Positions 7,685-16,651 of a DNA stretch of 64,000 nt are shown in pieces (the first letter of the stretch is position 1; the number at the start of each line of letters is the position of its first letter). The position numbers and the translations under genes were made by a program. This stretch comes from COMBO-56-21 sp963705355. GTDB lineage: Archaea; Thermoplasmatota; Thermoplasmata; UBA10834. The DNA is taken from the NCBI GenBank assembly GCA_963705355.1, contig OY970070.1, forward strand, positions 496,001 to 560,000. Direction: 5' to 3'. A model generated the notes under the pieces. That model worked only from the letters and a program-made list of their open reading frames with translations. It searched no databases and was not told the DNA's origin.

Positions 7685-8198
7685 GTCGTTCCCTCAGAAG
7701 GACCTGGAGCTCCCGGAAGACCTGAGGGAGGAGCTCGGACGGCCCATAGGAAAGCTCGTGTCCGCGTGGTCCCTCAGAAAACACATAGAAGGCAGCCCCC
7801 GCGTGATAGCTGTGGGGGATGTCGTCACCATCACTCTCCTTCAGATGAAGCTTGAGCCGGATGTCGCGGTCTTCGACTACAAGACCCAGAGGTCCGAGGA
7901 CTACAAGGCGAAGGAGCGGATCTCGAAGATGGGCGGGAAGCTCGTCAAGGTCGAGAACCCGCCGGCGATGATAACGCGCGCGCTCTGGAAGGCGGTCAGG
8001 GACGCGGCGAACGCGAAGGAGAGAGTCAAGATCGAGGTCGTTGGAGAGGAGGACCTCGCGGCGCTGGTGGCCATAGCCACTGCGCCCAAGGGAGCTCACG
8101 TCATATACGGCCTGCCGAAGAGGGGCCTCATGGTCGTCCTCGTGGACAAGGACTCGAGGGCACTGGCGACCGCTGCGATAAAGCGAATGGCAAGGTGA
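7650..8198 (+). CDS. GTP-dependent dephospho-CoA kinase (DUF359), 182 aa
   Basis: DUF359 proteins were shown in a thermophilic archaeon to phosphorylate dephospho-CoA with GTP, the last step of CoA synthesis in archaea. Visible family features are ELGRPIGKLV at the N-terminus, AVGDVVTITLL (near residues 54-64), AVFDYKTQR, the KVENPPAMITRALW segment, and EVVGEEDLAALVAI followed by GLPKRGLMVV. The only in-frame start I see is the ATG at 7650, giving a 35-base overlap with spt4 and an N-terminal extension of ~20 residues relative to family norms. It sits between spt4 and rps24e in the conserved archaeal cluster. Confidence 0.88.
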   Translation: MSTASSPSGFDESFPQKDLELPEDLREELGRPIGKLVSAWSLRKHIEGSPRVIAVGDVVTITLLQMKLEPDVAVFDYKTQRSEDYKAKERISKMGGKLVKVENPPAMITRALWKAVRDAANAKERVKIEVVGEEDLAALVAIATAPKGAHVIYGLPKRGLMVVLVDKDSRALATAAIKRMAR

Positions 8199-8202
8199 AG
8201 CG

Positions 8203-8670
8203 ATGGAGATCGAGATAGTCTCGAAGAAGGAGAACGAACTGCTGGACAGGACAGAGGTCACTTTCAAGGCTATGCACCCCAAGGAGGGCACCCCGCAGAG
8301 GGAGGTCGTCCGGGAGAAGCTGGCTTCGATGCTGAAGGCCACCAAGGACCGCGTCATCGTCGACGCGATGGACTCCGAGTTCGGCAAGATGGAGACGGTC
8401 GGCTACGCTAAGGTGTACAAGACCAAAGAGGCGGCGATGAAATTCGAGCGAGAGTACGTGCTCATCCGCAACAAACTGAAAGAGAAGGTCAAGGTCGAGA
8501 AGAAAGCCGCGACGCCTCCGCCGGAGAAGCCTGCCGCTGCCGCGCCGGCCAAGCAGGCTGAGAAGCCCGCGGAGAAATCTGCCGAAAAACACGCCGAGAA
8601 ACCGGCGGAGAAGCATCCGGAGAAGCACGGAGAGAAACCCGCGGAGAAACACGCGGAGAAGAAGGCCTAG
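8203..8670 (+). CDS. rps24e: Ribosomal protein S24e with a repetitive Lys/Pro/Ala/Glu tail, 155 aa
   Basis: The first ~100 residues form the S24e fold (MEIEIVSKKENELLDRTEVTF, KVYKTKEAAMKFEREYVLIRN), a small-subunit ribosomal protein. Archaeal S24e is usually about 100 residues. Here a ~50-residue tail made of degenerate xAEKPAEKH-like repeats extends it. The tail is highly charged and would be disordered, like the unrelated Lys/Ala-rich tails found on some ribosomal proteins of halophiles and actinobacteria. A GGTGAAG ribosome binding site precedes the ATG five bases after the DUF359 stop. Confidence 0.92.
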   Translation: MEIEIVSKKENELLDRTEVTFKAMHPKEGTPQREVVREKLASMLKATKDRVIVDAMDSEFGKMETVGYAKVYKTKEAAMKFEREYVLIRNKLKEKVKVEKKAATPPPEKPAAAAPAKQAEKPAEKSAEKHAEKPAEKHPEKHGEKPAEKHAEKKA

Positions 8671-8691
8671 ACATCAGGATGGTGACATTCG

Positions 8692-8880
8692 ATGGCTGAC
8701 AAGGAACCAAAGGCAAAAACCCCGAGGATCGCGAAGAAGGATTACTTCAAGCTCGAAGGCGGGAAGCTCACGAGGACCAGGAAGCACTGTCCGAAGTGCG
8801 GCCCTGGGGTCTTCATGGCCGAGCATCCGAACAGGGTCTCTTGTGGAAAGTGCGGCTATACAGAATTCAAGAAGAAGTAG
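8692..8880 (+). CDS. rps27ae: Ribosomal protein S27ae, 62 aa
   Basis: This small zinc-binding ribosomal protein carries the diagnostic CPKCGPG motif followed 16-18 residues later by CGKCGYTEF. The basic N-terminus and length of 62 are typical of archaeal S27ae, which lacks the eukaryotic ubiquitin fusion. It closes the rpo7 cluster and is convergent with the peptide-transporter operon 29 bases away. Confidence 0.94.
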   Translation: MADKEPKAKTPRIAKKDYFKLEGGKLTRTRKHCPKCGPGVFMAEHPNRVSCGKCGYTEFKKK

Positions 8881-8909
8881 AAGCCTGTGGCGGCGCCGCC
8901 GTGTCGCAG

Positions 8910-10523
8910 CTACTGCGTTCTGATGTCGCAGGTCTTGCCGGTGCAGAGTACGCAGGCGACCAGATGGCCGTCTCCTATGTCCAGCAGCTGAGGTTCCTCG
9001 ACCCTCTCGAACTTCACAGCCAAGGCAGTCCTTGCCCCCTTCACCGTTTTGATGCTCACATCGCCAACGGCCTCGGCCAACTTGTCGTTCTTCGTTCTCA
9101 GCCTCTCGAAGTACTTCCTTAGCTCGGACACAAGATTGTTCCAGTTCACGTCCGGCCCGAAGACTCTTAGGGTCACGCCCTTTCTGCTGGGCTTGACCGT
9201 CAACAGCATGTTGCGGAACTTGGAGCCCGGCTCGCGATCGAATGCGTTCTCAACCATCAACGCCACATCTAGGGCAGCTTTCAGCCTATCTTGCTTCGGG
9301 CCCCCTAGCTTGATGGCTATCTCCCTGTTCGCAGCGACCTCGCCTATTCTTGCGACCGCATCGAACATCGGGAGCCTTCCTGTGGGATCGGTGATCCTGG
9401 ACTGCAGCCAGTTTTTGGCAATGTCCATCTTTCCTCTGGACAGGATCTCGATGAAGGCGGTGAAGCCATCTGCCCGCACCGTATCGATGTGCTTCGACAG
9501 GATGTGCTTGTCGTCCTTGATCTTCTCTCGCTCCATAAGGAAGGAGACGAGATCTCTTCCTTCCCAGCCGCAGTTCTTTACTGCGACCGAGCACCTCGGG
9601 TGGAACCTGCAGCCGTTCGGGGGGTTGATTGGGCTCGGGACCTCGCCCTCTATGCCTTTCCTCTCCTTTCTCCGCTTCGGGTCGGGTATGGGTATGGAAG
9701 CTATGAGCGCCTGGGTGTAAGGGTGCTTGGCGTTGTTCAGGAACTCCATCGCGGGTGCCAGCTCGATTATCTTGCCCAGGTACATGACGGCAATCCGGTC
9801 GCTCATGTGGGCGACGACCGACAGGTCATGCGATATGAACAGGTAGGTAAGCCCGTACTTGCCCTGCAGGCGCCTGAGCAGGTTGAGCGCTTGTGCCTGG
9901 ACCGAGACATCCAGCGCGGAAGTGGGCTCGTCGAGGACTATGAATTCGGGCTCGAGCGCAAGTGCCCTGGCAAGGGCGATTCTCTGCTTCTGCCCGCCGC
10001 TGAACTCGTGCGGGAGCCTGGTCATATGGTCGTCTGACAGCCCAACCTGTTCAAGCAACTGGTGAATTCGTTCCCTCTGGGCGAACTTCACGTTCTTTGA
10101 GACCGAGTCCGGCGGGCCATGAATCGCGAACCCCTCACCAACTATCCTCTCGACTGTCATCCTTGGATCCAGACTTGAATACGGGTCCTGGAACACGACC
10201 TGCATCTTCTTCCTGATGCTCCTGAGTTGATCGGGAGGCATCTTCGTGACGTCCATCCCGTTGAACACTATCCTTCCGCCAGACGGTTCTACGAGGCGCA
10301 GTACGGCCCGTCCAAAAGTCGTTTTTCCGCACCCGGATTCGCCCACTAGTCCCAGAGTCTCTCCCTTCTGGATGGAGAGAGTCAGACCGTCGACTGCGTG
10401 GACGTGAGCTACGGTCTTGCCGAAGACCCCCTTCTTGACTGGGAAGAGCTTCTTCAAGTTCTCCGTGTAGATGATAGGAGTCGCTTCGCCCTTCGACGAA
10501 CTATCTGGCATCGCTCTTTTCAC
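8910..10523 (-). CDS. Oligopeptide ABC importer ATPase (DppF/OppF-like) with a ~185-aa insertion, 537 aa
   Basis: The protein is one of two ATPases of the peptide importer encoded here. Walker A GESGCGKTT (61-69), Q-loop FQDP (111-114), signature FSGGQKQ (174-180), Walker B IVLDEP (195-200) and H-loop ISHD (230-233) are intact. The C-terminal oligopeptide-type module has CRFHPRCSVAVKNCGW (305-320), but its closing half (EEPQLLDIGDGHLVAC, 509-524) comes only after an inserted region of about 185 residues (322-507, bases ~9003-9560). That region does not look like an ABC domain. Normal homologues are 320-350 residues long. It overlaps the upstream ATPase gene by 23 bases and ends the operon. 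Confidence 0.9.
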   Translation of the reverse strand: MKRAMPDSSSKGEATPIIYTENLKKLFPVKKGVFGKTVAHVHAVDGLTLSIQKGETLGLVGESGCGKTTFGRAVLRLVEPSGGRIVFNGMDVTKMPPDQLRSIRKKMQVVFQDPYSSLDPRMTVERIVGEGFAIHGPPDSVSKNVKFAQRERIHQLLEQVGLSDDHMTRLPHEFSGGQKQRIALARALALEPEFIVLDEPTSALDVSVQAQALNLLRRLQGKYGLTYLFISHDLSVVAHMSDRIAVMYLGKIIELAPAMEFLNNAKHPYTQALIASIPIPDPKRRKERKGIEGEVPSPINPPNGCRFHPRCSVAVKNCGWEGRDLVSFLMEREKIKDDKHILSKHIDTVRADGFTAFIEILSRGKMDIAKNWLQSRITDPTGRLPMFDAVARIGEVAANREIAIKLGGPKQDRLKAALDVALMVENAFDREPGSKFRNMLLTVKPSRKGVTLRVFGPDVNWNNLVSELRKYFERLRTKNDKLAEAVGDVSIKTVKGARTALAVKFERVEEPQLLDIGDGHLVACVLCTGKTCDIRTQ

Positions 10524-11505
10524 CCCCGACAGGATAGAGGTGGCATGACACGAAGTGTCCAGGCGCCACTTCGAGTCTCCTCGGCCTGATCTTCCTGCAT
10601 TGCTCCATAGCGAAGTCGCATCTGTCGACGAACGAGCAGCCCGGGAAGGGCTTCATGAGGTTCGGTACTGTACCCCTTATCACAGCTAGCTCTTCTTTCT
10701 GCTCGCCCAGCTTCGGGAATGCAGTCAGAAGGCCACGAGTGTAGGGGTGCACGGGTTCCCCAAACAGCGCGAAGGTCTCTGCCTCCTCGACGATTCTGCC
10801 AGCGTACATGATGCACACCCGGTTGCAGGTCTCTGCGACGACGCCTAGGTTGTGAGTGATGAGCATCATCGAGCTTCCCGTCTTCCTGACCACGTCCTTG
10901 AGGAGATTTAGGACCTGGGCCTGGATCGTCACATCGAGGGCGGTCGTGGGCTCGTCTGCAATCAGAAGCTCTGGAGAGCAAGAGAGGGCTAGGGCAATCA
11001 TCACTCTCTGCTTCATGCCTCCACTCAGCTCATGAGGGTACTGTTTTATGACGCTCTCAGGCGCTGCGATCCTCACGAGCTTGAGGGCCTTCATTATTTG
11101 CGCTTCAAGTGCATCTTTGTCATAGATATTCTGGTGAAGAGAGATCACCTCACCAAGTTGCTGTCCGACTGTGAACACTGGATCGAGAGAGGTGGACGGA
11201 TCCTGGAATATCATCGAGATTCTCTTGCCGCGAATCCCGCGCATCTGGTTCAGATCCAATTTCGCGATATCCACACCTTTGAAATTCATTGAGCCTGCGG
11301 TGATCTTGCCGGGGTGAGGAACGAGTCTCAAGATGGAAAACGCGGTCATGCTTTTCCCGCACCCCGTCTCGCCCACAATGCCAAGGGATTCCTTCTCATA
11401 GATGGTCAAGTCTATTCCGTCGAGGGCGGTGACTGTGCCCTCCTGAAGGAAGAACTGGGTGCGCAGTCCCTTGATCTCCAGAATCGGTATCTTCTCGGAG
11501 GTCAT
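10501..11505 (-). CDS. Oligopeptide ABC importer ATPase (DppD/OppD-like), 334 aa
   Basis: This is the second ATPase of the importer. It has Walker A GETGCGKS near residue 45, Q-loop IFQDPSTSLDP, signature LSGGMKQR, Walker B LLIADEPTTALDV and H-loop ITHN. It ends with the oligopeptide-family cysteine module GCSFVDRCDFAMEQCRK...GHFVSCH, here of normal length, which contrasts with the expanded one in its partner. The start overlaps the end of the downstream-oriented permease gene by ATGA-type coupling at 11502-11505. Confidence 0.92.
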   Translation of the reverse strand: MTSEKIPILEIKGLRTQFFLQEGTVTALDGIDLTIYEKESLGIVGETGCGKSMTAFSILRLVPHPGKITAGSMNFKGVDIAKLDLNQMRGIRGKRISMIFQDPSTSLDPVFTVGQQLGEVISLHQNIYDKDALEAQIMKALKLVRIAAPESVIKQYPHELSGGMKQRVMIALALSCSPELLIADEPTTALDVTIQAQVLNLLKDVVRKTGSSMMLITHNLGVVAETCNRVCIMYAGRIVEEAETFALFGEPVHPYTRGLLTAFPKLGEQKEELAVIRGTVPNLMKPFPGCSFVDRCDFAMEQCRKIRPRRLEVAPGHFVSCHLYPVGGEKSDAR

Positions 11506-12425
11506 CTTCTCAGCCCCTTCAGTCGCGGATCTAAGACGTCCCGAAGGCCATCCCCCAAGAGGTTGAATCCCAGTATCGCTATGAGGATTGCAAAACCCGG
11601 GAAGGCCGCGATCCAGGGCGCCTCTTCGATGAAAGTCTTCCCGCGATAAAGCATGTAGCCCCAGCTGGCGGCTGGAGGCTGAGTACCCACGCCGAGGAAA
11701 CTGAGGCTGCTCTCGATAGTGATGGCATCGGCTACCCCGATCGACGCCCAGACTATCAGTGGCGCGAGGCAGTTGGGCAAGATGTGCGTGAACATAATCC
11801 TTCTGTTGTTAGCGCCCAGAGCCCTGCTGGCTTCAACGAACAGTCTTTCCCTGACAGTGAGCGATTGCCCTCGGACCAGCCTCGCGAAGCCTGCCCAATA
11901 CGAGACGGAGATGGCCAGCATGACGTTCGACAGGCTCGGACCAAGCGCGGCCGCAAATGCGAGTGCCAGAAGAAATGCAGGGAACGTCCAAAAGAGGTCT
12001 ATGGTCCCCGAGATGAAGTAATCGATTTTCCCTCCGAAGTATCCTGCAGTCAACCCCAGGGTCATTCCTATGAGGAGGGACAACAGGACCGCTATTGTGC
12101 CGACGAACAGCGATATTCTCGCCCCCCAGATTACCCTGCTGAAGACGTCATGCCCAAGATTGTCAGTGCCAAACCAATGGATCCATGACGGCCCTTTCTC
12201 CTCGACCCCTGGGTTCTGCATCGCCGGATCAGCGATTGGCAGGACTGGGGCGAAAAGGGCGAGAGCGATCAAGATTGTTATGATAGTGGTTCCTATGACA
12301 ACCATCGCGTTTCTGCTTCCCCTCTCGATGATTTCCGCGATGACTTGTCTTGCCCCGCCCCGAATCTTCCATCCAAGAAGAGCGTCGTTAAGCCTCTTGC
12401 GAGGGCTCATTCTTATCTGCTTCAT
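11502..12425 (-). CDS. Oligopeptide ABC importer permease (DppC/OppC-like), 307 aa
   Basis: This inner-membrane permease has about six transmembrane helices. The OppC/DppC N-terminal domain (WFGTDNLGHDVFSRVIWGARISL) is followed by the binding-protein-dependent transport domain, with the EAA-like loop VEASRALGANNRRIMFTHILPN that contacts the ATPase. I start it at the ATG at 12425 (MKQIRMSPR), which overlaps the stop of the upstream permease gene as ATGA, rather than at 12515 inside that gene. It is the second permease subunit of the operon. Confidence 0.92.
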   Translation of the reverse strand: MKQIRMSPRKRLNDALLGWKIRGGARQVIAEIIERGSRNAMVVIGTTIITILIALALFAPVLPIADPAMQNPGVEEKGPSWIHWFGTDNLGHDVFSRVIWGARISLFVGTIAVLLSLLIGMTLGLTAGYFGGKIDYFISGTIDLFWTFPAFLLALAFAAALGPSLSNVMLAISVSYWAGFARLVRGQSLTVRERLFVEASRALGANNRRIMFTHILPNCLAPLIVWASIGVADAITIESSLSFLGVGTQPPAASWGYMLYRGKTFIEEAPWIAAFPGFAILIAILGFNLLGDGLRDVLDPRLKGLRR

Positions 12426-13363
12426 CCGAGCCTCACCCTCGGGTCGACGTAAGCATACAGGATATCCGCCATCAGGTTGCCGATTATGACGAAGAATGCC
12501 ATCACGAGAATGCATCCTTGGACCACAGGGAAGTCATGGTTCAGAATTGCCCTCGTCATTAGGAGACCAACCCCAGGCCATGAAAATACGGTTTCCACCA
12601 CGACTGCCCCTCCAACAAACCATCCGATGTCAAGTCCGATCACTGTGATGACGGGAAGGACGGCATTCTTGAGCGCATGCTTGAAGATCACTTCGCGTTC
12701 CGGGATTCCTCTTGATCTGAGTTGGGTGATGTAGTCCATCCGGATGACTTCCAGCATGCTGGACCTCATCATCCTGGTTGTCAACGCCGCGTTGCCGATT
12801 CCCAGGGTCATGGCGGGAAGTATGATGCTGCCAAGGCCGCCTGTCGTTCCTCTTGCGGGGAGCCAACCTAGATAGACCGAGAACAGGAGGAGGAAAAGCA
12901 GGCCGAGCCAGAATGAAGGCATCGCGTAGGTCACTAGGGTAAACACCATGATGCTTCGGTCCGCGAGTTTGTTTTGCCTCAAGGCCGCCAGGATTCCCAG
13001 CGGAATGCCCATCGAATAGGACATGGCCAGCCCTATCCCCATGAGCATGAGCGTGTTTGATAGCCTGTGCGTGATCAGTGAACTGACGGACAGGCCCACC
13101 GTGCCAAAGCCGACAGAAGTCCCCAGGTCACCGTGACCAATCCGCCACAGGAACTTGCCATACTGGATCCAGGGCGGGTCCAACAAACCCCATTTCCGGC
13201 GGATCGAGTCCAATAGCTCCCTCGTCGCGTGCGGAGGGGAGAGTGCGGCAACCGGGTCGCCTGGCGTCAGGTAGAGGAGCATGAAGACGATCAGCGTAGC
13301 CAGTATTATCACTGGGATGGCAAGCAGCAACTTCCTTATCACATAGGCAGTTAGATCGGCCAT
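12422..13363 (-). CDS. Oligopeptide ABC importer permease (DppB/OppB-like), 313 aa
   Basis: The N-terminus has a membrane helix followed by the family's TPGDPVAAL motif, and about five further helices follow. The EAA-type loop is LRSRGIPEREVIFKHALKNAVLPV, and the C-terminus (ADILYAYVDPRVRLG) is the canonical DppB ending. It lies immediately upstream of, and overlapping, dppC. The 126-base gap to the binding-protein gene has no strong promoter, so all five genes probably form one transcript. Confidence 0.93.
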   Translation of the reverse strand: MADLTAYVIRKLLLAIPVIILATLIVFMLLYLTPGDPVAALSPPHATRELLDSIRRKWGLLDPPWIQYGKFLWRIGHGDLGTSVGFGTVGLSVSSLITHRLSNTLMLMGIGLAMSYSMGIPLGILAALRQNKLADRSIMVFTLVTYAMPSFWLGLLFLLLFSVYLGWLPARGTTGGLGSIILPAMTLGIGNAALTTRMMRSSMLEVIRMDYITQLRSRGIPEREVIFKHALKNAVLPVITVIGLDIGWFVGGAVVVETVFSWPGVGLLMTRAILNHDFPVVQGCILVMAFFVIIGNLMADILYAYVDPRVRLG

Positions 13364-13489
13364 AGCCCCGAGCCTCCCACACCACCTGGCGGCCTCTCCG
13401 ACATCACAGTGCCTACTCCGTTAGTCCTCGTCTGCCTTCTCCCGTGATATAGAATAGAATAGAAAGAAGTTTGTTTGGGTTTGCCCGCA

Positions 13490-15247
13490 TTACTTGTTTA
13501 TGTCCACATCGACTCCGTCGATAACCTGCTCCTGTCCCAGCGGATGGACATACCAGCCCGTGACGTAATTGTGGACTGCCACTATCTGGTGCCAGAATAT
13601 TATCGGTGCCCATGGCCCCATGGTCAGCAGCCTCTCATGCGCTCTAGTGGCATTCTCAGAGAAGGCCTCAAGTGTCGGCGCGTAGGTCCAGTTGACGACG
13701 TACGCATCGAAGACGGAATCTCTGTACTGGCCCGTGTTAGATCCACCGCCAGCCGCCCAAGTTCCGAAGTGCCAGTCAAGGATCTCTGCCCGTGGCCAGG
13801 AATACCAGAAGAGCATTGCGTCATCCTTGCTGTTCGCCGCTAGGGATCTGAGCGTGCTCTCCTCGTATTGCGTGAGAGTCACATGGACACCAGCGGTCTG
13901 AAGCTGGCTCTGCAGCATCTCCGACATCGCAACATCCTCTCCTTTGTTGGTCGTCCACAATGGCAAGGTCAATTCCAAGTGAGTAGTCGTGTTCTCCAGC
14001 CACCCATCGGTGTTCTTAACCCAGCCGGCCTGGGCGAAGAGCTCGGCAGCCTTCGTCAGGTTGAACGTATAGTTATACTCGGCAGGTATGAATTTACCCT
14101 CTGGTTCGATCGGAGACAGGTAGTTCACTCCCGGCTCTGCGTATCCATGCCAGACCGTGGCTACAATCTGATCCCTGTCTATCGCAAACCCGAATGCTCT
14201 TCTGAGCGGAACACTCGTCCAGGGAGCCTTCTCGCAGTTGAATTCAATATGATAAGTGCCCTGTCCAGGACCAGTGATCACGGTCAAGTCTGGGTTCGTG
14301 CTGTACCCCTGGATTTTGTTTGGCGGGACCTGCATCAGAACATCAATATCTCCACTCTCGAACCCCGAGAACCTGGTGGCCTCATCGGTAATCACTCTGT
14401 ATATCATCTTGTCGATCTTGGCTGGTCCCTTGTTATCGTACCAGCTGAATCCCCAGTTGTAGCTCTTGAATTTCACAAGCGTGACATGGTCGCCAGGCAA
14501 CCACTCAGTTATCTTGAATGGTCCTGTCCCAACGGCAGGATGAGACGGAGTCCCGTAGTTCTGGTGAGCTTCCTCCAAAGTGGCACCTGAGGCAAACGCT
14601 GCCGTCGGGCTCATCATCGAACCATAAAGGTGCGATAGGTTGAACTCAAGGGCAACATCAGAGAATGTGCAGTTGAAGACAAGGTTGTAGTCATCCTGGA
14701 CCCACACTCCTTTGTCCATGTCTCCCCAGTCGGAGGTTGCGTTGGAACAGTCAACTGCCGCGAACTCGTACGCGACCCATCCATAGGTTCCGTCCGGGTC
14801 TGCCTGCTTGTACCACTTGACGATATCCTTGACAGCCTGCGCATTGAAAGGCGTGCCGTCATGGAACTTGACTCCCTGCTTGAGGTGTATCACGAACGTA
14901 GGGTGACTCGGGTCAGTCAGATTCCAACTTGGCATCGGGTCAGCGAGACCCGGTTGGTAAGCGCCAGTCTTGTCTCTCGTTATGAGAGTCTCGAGCACCA
15001 TTCCGGGCGGACCGTACATCGCACTCGTCTTGCTCGGGTCCATCGTCTCGACATCTGAGCTCATCGCAATCACGAGGACCTTTTCCGCCTTCTTGTTAAA
15101 CAACCCCGCCGCATATGCCCCGGCGACTGCTGCGATCACTAGTATCAAAACGATCACAATCGCAAGCATGACCCTGCTCTTTGGTCTAGCCGGTGCACCG
15201 GCAGGTTGCGCTATCTTACTCTTGGGTTCTTCTGTAGAACTCTCCAC
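13490..15247 (-). CDS. Peptide ABC transporter substrate-binding protein (SBP family 5), 585 aa
   Basis: This is the extracytoplasmic binding protein of the importer. A polar N-terminus precedes one hydrophobic helix (VMLAIVIVLILVIAAVAGAYAAG, about residues 26-48) without a bacterial lipobox, so it is probably membrane-anchored, as is common in archaea. The mature domain shows family 5 landmarks: DVETMDPSKT, VIHLKQGVKFHDGTPFNAQAVKD, TGPFKITEWLPGDHVTLVK, the PLRRAFGFAIDRDQIV segment and a late LWTTNKGEDVAMSEMLQSQLQTAGV. A TATA-like box lies about 120 bp upstream. It is the first gene of a dppABCDF-ordered operon. The peptide specificity cannot be read from sequence. Confidence 0.93.
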   Translation of the reverse strand: MESSTEEPKSKIAQPAGAPARPKSRVMLAIVIVLILVIAAVAGAYAAGLFNKKAEKVLVIAMSSDVETMDPSKTSAMYGPPGMVLETLITRDKTGAYQPGLADPMPSWNLTDPSHPTFVIHLKQGVKFHDGTPFNAQAVKDIVKWYKQADPDGTYGWVAYEFAAVDCSNATSDWGDMDKGVWVQDDYNLVFNCTFSDVALEFNLSHLYGSMMSPTAAFASGATLEEAHQNYGTPSHPAVGTGPFKITEWLPGDHVTLVKFKSYNWGFSWYDNKGPAKIDKMIYRVITDEATRFSGFESGDIDVLMQVPPNKIQGYSTNPDLTVITGPGQGTYHIEFNCEKAPWTSVPLRRAFGFAIDRDQIVATVWHGYAEPGVNYLSPIEPEGKFIPAEYNYTFNLTKAAELFAQAGWVKNTDGWLENTTTHLELTLPLWTTNKGEDVAMSEMLQSQLQTAGVHVTLTQYEESTLRSLAANSKDDAMLFWYSWPRAEILDWHFGTWAAGGGSNTGQYRDSVFDAYVVNWTYAPTLEAFSENATRAHERLLTMGPWAPIIFWHQIVAVHNYVTGWYVHPLGQEQVIDGVDVDINK

Positions 15248-15683
15248 CTTATCCCCCTCCTATCATGAGAAGCACGGTTGTCGATATGGCCAGCAATGTG
15301 ATTTCAGGGGGCCAACCGCCACCTGCTTCAAGTCTCTGAACCCCTCAAACGGCCTATACGGTATTTATAACGTTGTGTTGGCCCAAGACCAGTGCGCGCG
15401 CCCTTTCCGCGTCTTTTTGATATGCTGCCAGGCGCGAGAGGATTTCCACACGCGCCGAACCCGTTCGATAAGGCACATTCGCCTGTTCTTCCTCACTACA
15501 GTCTAGAATCGCCTCTCCTTGCCAAGACAGAGATCGAGGGCTTGCAGAGCTCACTTCCTCTGTTGCAATCTCCCTTTCCAAAAGTTCCAGCGCAGCCTCT
15601 CATGCAAAATCTTCAAGTGGAACCTCTCCTTCCCCCGACCGTGAAGGCATCGTCTCATACCGAAGTCTCTAAGGTGTAAACCA
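15248..15683. other. Divergent intergenic region between dppA and a DMT transporter gene
   Basis: The region is 436 bases long. It holds the dppA promoter (TATA at 15363-15371, minus strand) and, at its right end, an AAGGTGTAA ribosome binding site for the plus-strand gene. The short open frames in it on both strands have atypical composition and no recognisable similarity, so I read the rest as non-coding. Confidence 0.5.
15363..15371 (-). promoter_or_regulatory. TATA box for the peptide importer operon
   Basis: On the minus strand the element reads TTATAAATA, a near-perfect archaeal TATA box. Transcription would start near 15340, leaving a leader of about 90 bases before the binding-protein gene. 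Confidence 0.55.
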
Positions 15684-16556
15684 ATGGAACTCTGGTTCAT
15701 CCTCGCCATCGTGGTCGCGTTCTTCTGGGGCAGTGCTGGGATCTTCGCCAAGCTTAGCACGCCAGCTCTGGGGGTCGCCAGAGTTGCGCTCCTCATCGCC
15801 TCGGTTGAGGGAGTGATGTATACGCTCGGATTCCTAGTATGGAGACAGGATGTATCGATCAGCCTCGCGGACGGAATTCTCGCCGCATCCTCCTGCATCA
15901 TCGGCATCACCGGATACCTCTGCTTCTTCGAGTCAATAATGGAGGGCCAGGTCGCAATCGCCGGCACTATTTCAGCGGCTTATCCTGCGCTGACAGTCAT
16001 TGGTGCGATCGTCGTGCTCTCGGAATCGCTGACTGCGGCACAATCGCTCGGCGTGATAGCGGTCATAGGCGGTGTGATAGCCCTTTCGTACGAGCCAAAG
16101 CCGGGTACGAAGCATGCCCTGAACAAGAGATCGCTGATGTTCGCCCTAATGGCTTTCTCGCTCTGGGGCTTGTGGAGCCTAACATCGAAGATGGCCATTG
16201 ACAGGATCCATGCCGGCAACATCTTCGCGTTCTACGTTCTCTCTTCGCTCACAGCCCCCATCCTCTACGGCTGGTTCAGGCGCGTCCATCCGAGCGGCCC
16301 AAAGAGCAGCAGGCCCGGGTTGAATGCCTGGGTGCTCGGAGCGACTGGCTTGGCACTCAACGTAACTGGCGCATTCGCCTATTCGTTTGCATTGGGCCAA
16401 GGAAACGCTTCTCTCGTGGTCCCTATCTCAAGCGCCTACCCTCTCATCACGGTCGTCTTGGCGGTGGCCTTCTTGCGGGAGAGGCTTTCCAGAATTCATC
16501 TGCCAGCGCTCGCAGTCGTTCTTGCGGGTCTGATTCTTCTCGCAGTGACCGTCTGA
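15684..16556 (+). CDS. EamA/DMT-family transporter, 290 aa
   Basis: The protein has ten predicted membrane helices arranged as two EamA repeats of about 140 residues: the first ends near GVIAVIGGVIALSYEP and the second near PALAVVLAGLILLAV. The family signature region PISSAYPLITVVLAVAFLRERLS is clear in the second repeat, with its counterpart AYPALTVIGAIVVLSESLT in the first. DMT proteins typically export or import amino acids, nucleosides or other metabolites; the substrate is unknown. It lies just upstream of the intron-containing tRNA-Arg. Confidence 0.88.
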   Translation: MELWFILAIVVAFFWGSAGIFAKLSTPALGVARVALLIASVEGVMYTLGFLVWRQDVSISLADGILAASSCIIGITGYLCFFESIMEGQVAIAGTISAAYPALTVIGAIVVLSESLTAAQSLGVIAVIGGVIALSYEPKPGTKHALNKRSLMFALMAFSLWGLWSLTSKMAIDRIHAGNIFAFYVLSSLTAPILYGWFRRVHPSGPKSSRPGLNAWVLGATGLALNVTGAFAYSFALGQGNASLVVPISSAYPLITVVLAVAFLRERLSRIHLPALAVVLAGLILLAVTV

Positions 16557-16582
16557 GCCCGCTGCAGCGGCTGGGCGAACCT

Positions 16583-16590
16583 AGATATAC
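16583..16590 (+). promoter_or_regulatory. TATA-like box for tRNA-Arg
   Basis: AGATATAC lies 23-30 bases upstream of the first base of the tRNA gene, the expected distance for an archaeal promoter. Confidence 0.45.
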
Positions 16591-16651
16591 GAACGAGGCT
16601 TTTCAACGGAACGGGCCTGTAGTGTAGCTTGGATATCACTGAGGCCTCCGG

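Noticed and set aside
8512..8670. Tandem DNA repeat or CRISPR-like array
   Set aside because: The short repeats are in-frame codons of the S24e tail, too short and irregular for a CRISPR, with no spacers. No CRISPR array or cas gene was seen in the window.
15392..15679. 95-codon plus-strand frame upstream of the DMT gene
   Set aside because: It is Pro/Ser/Leu-rich without motifs, overlaps the dppA promoter side and has no ribosome binding site.
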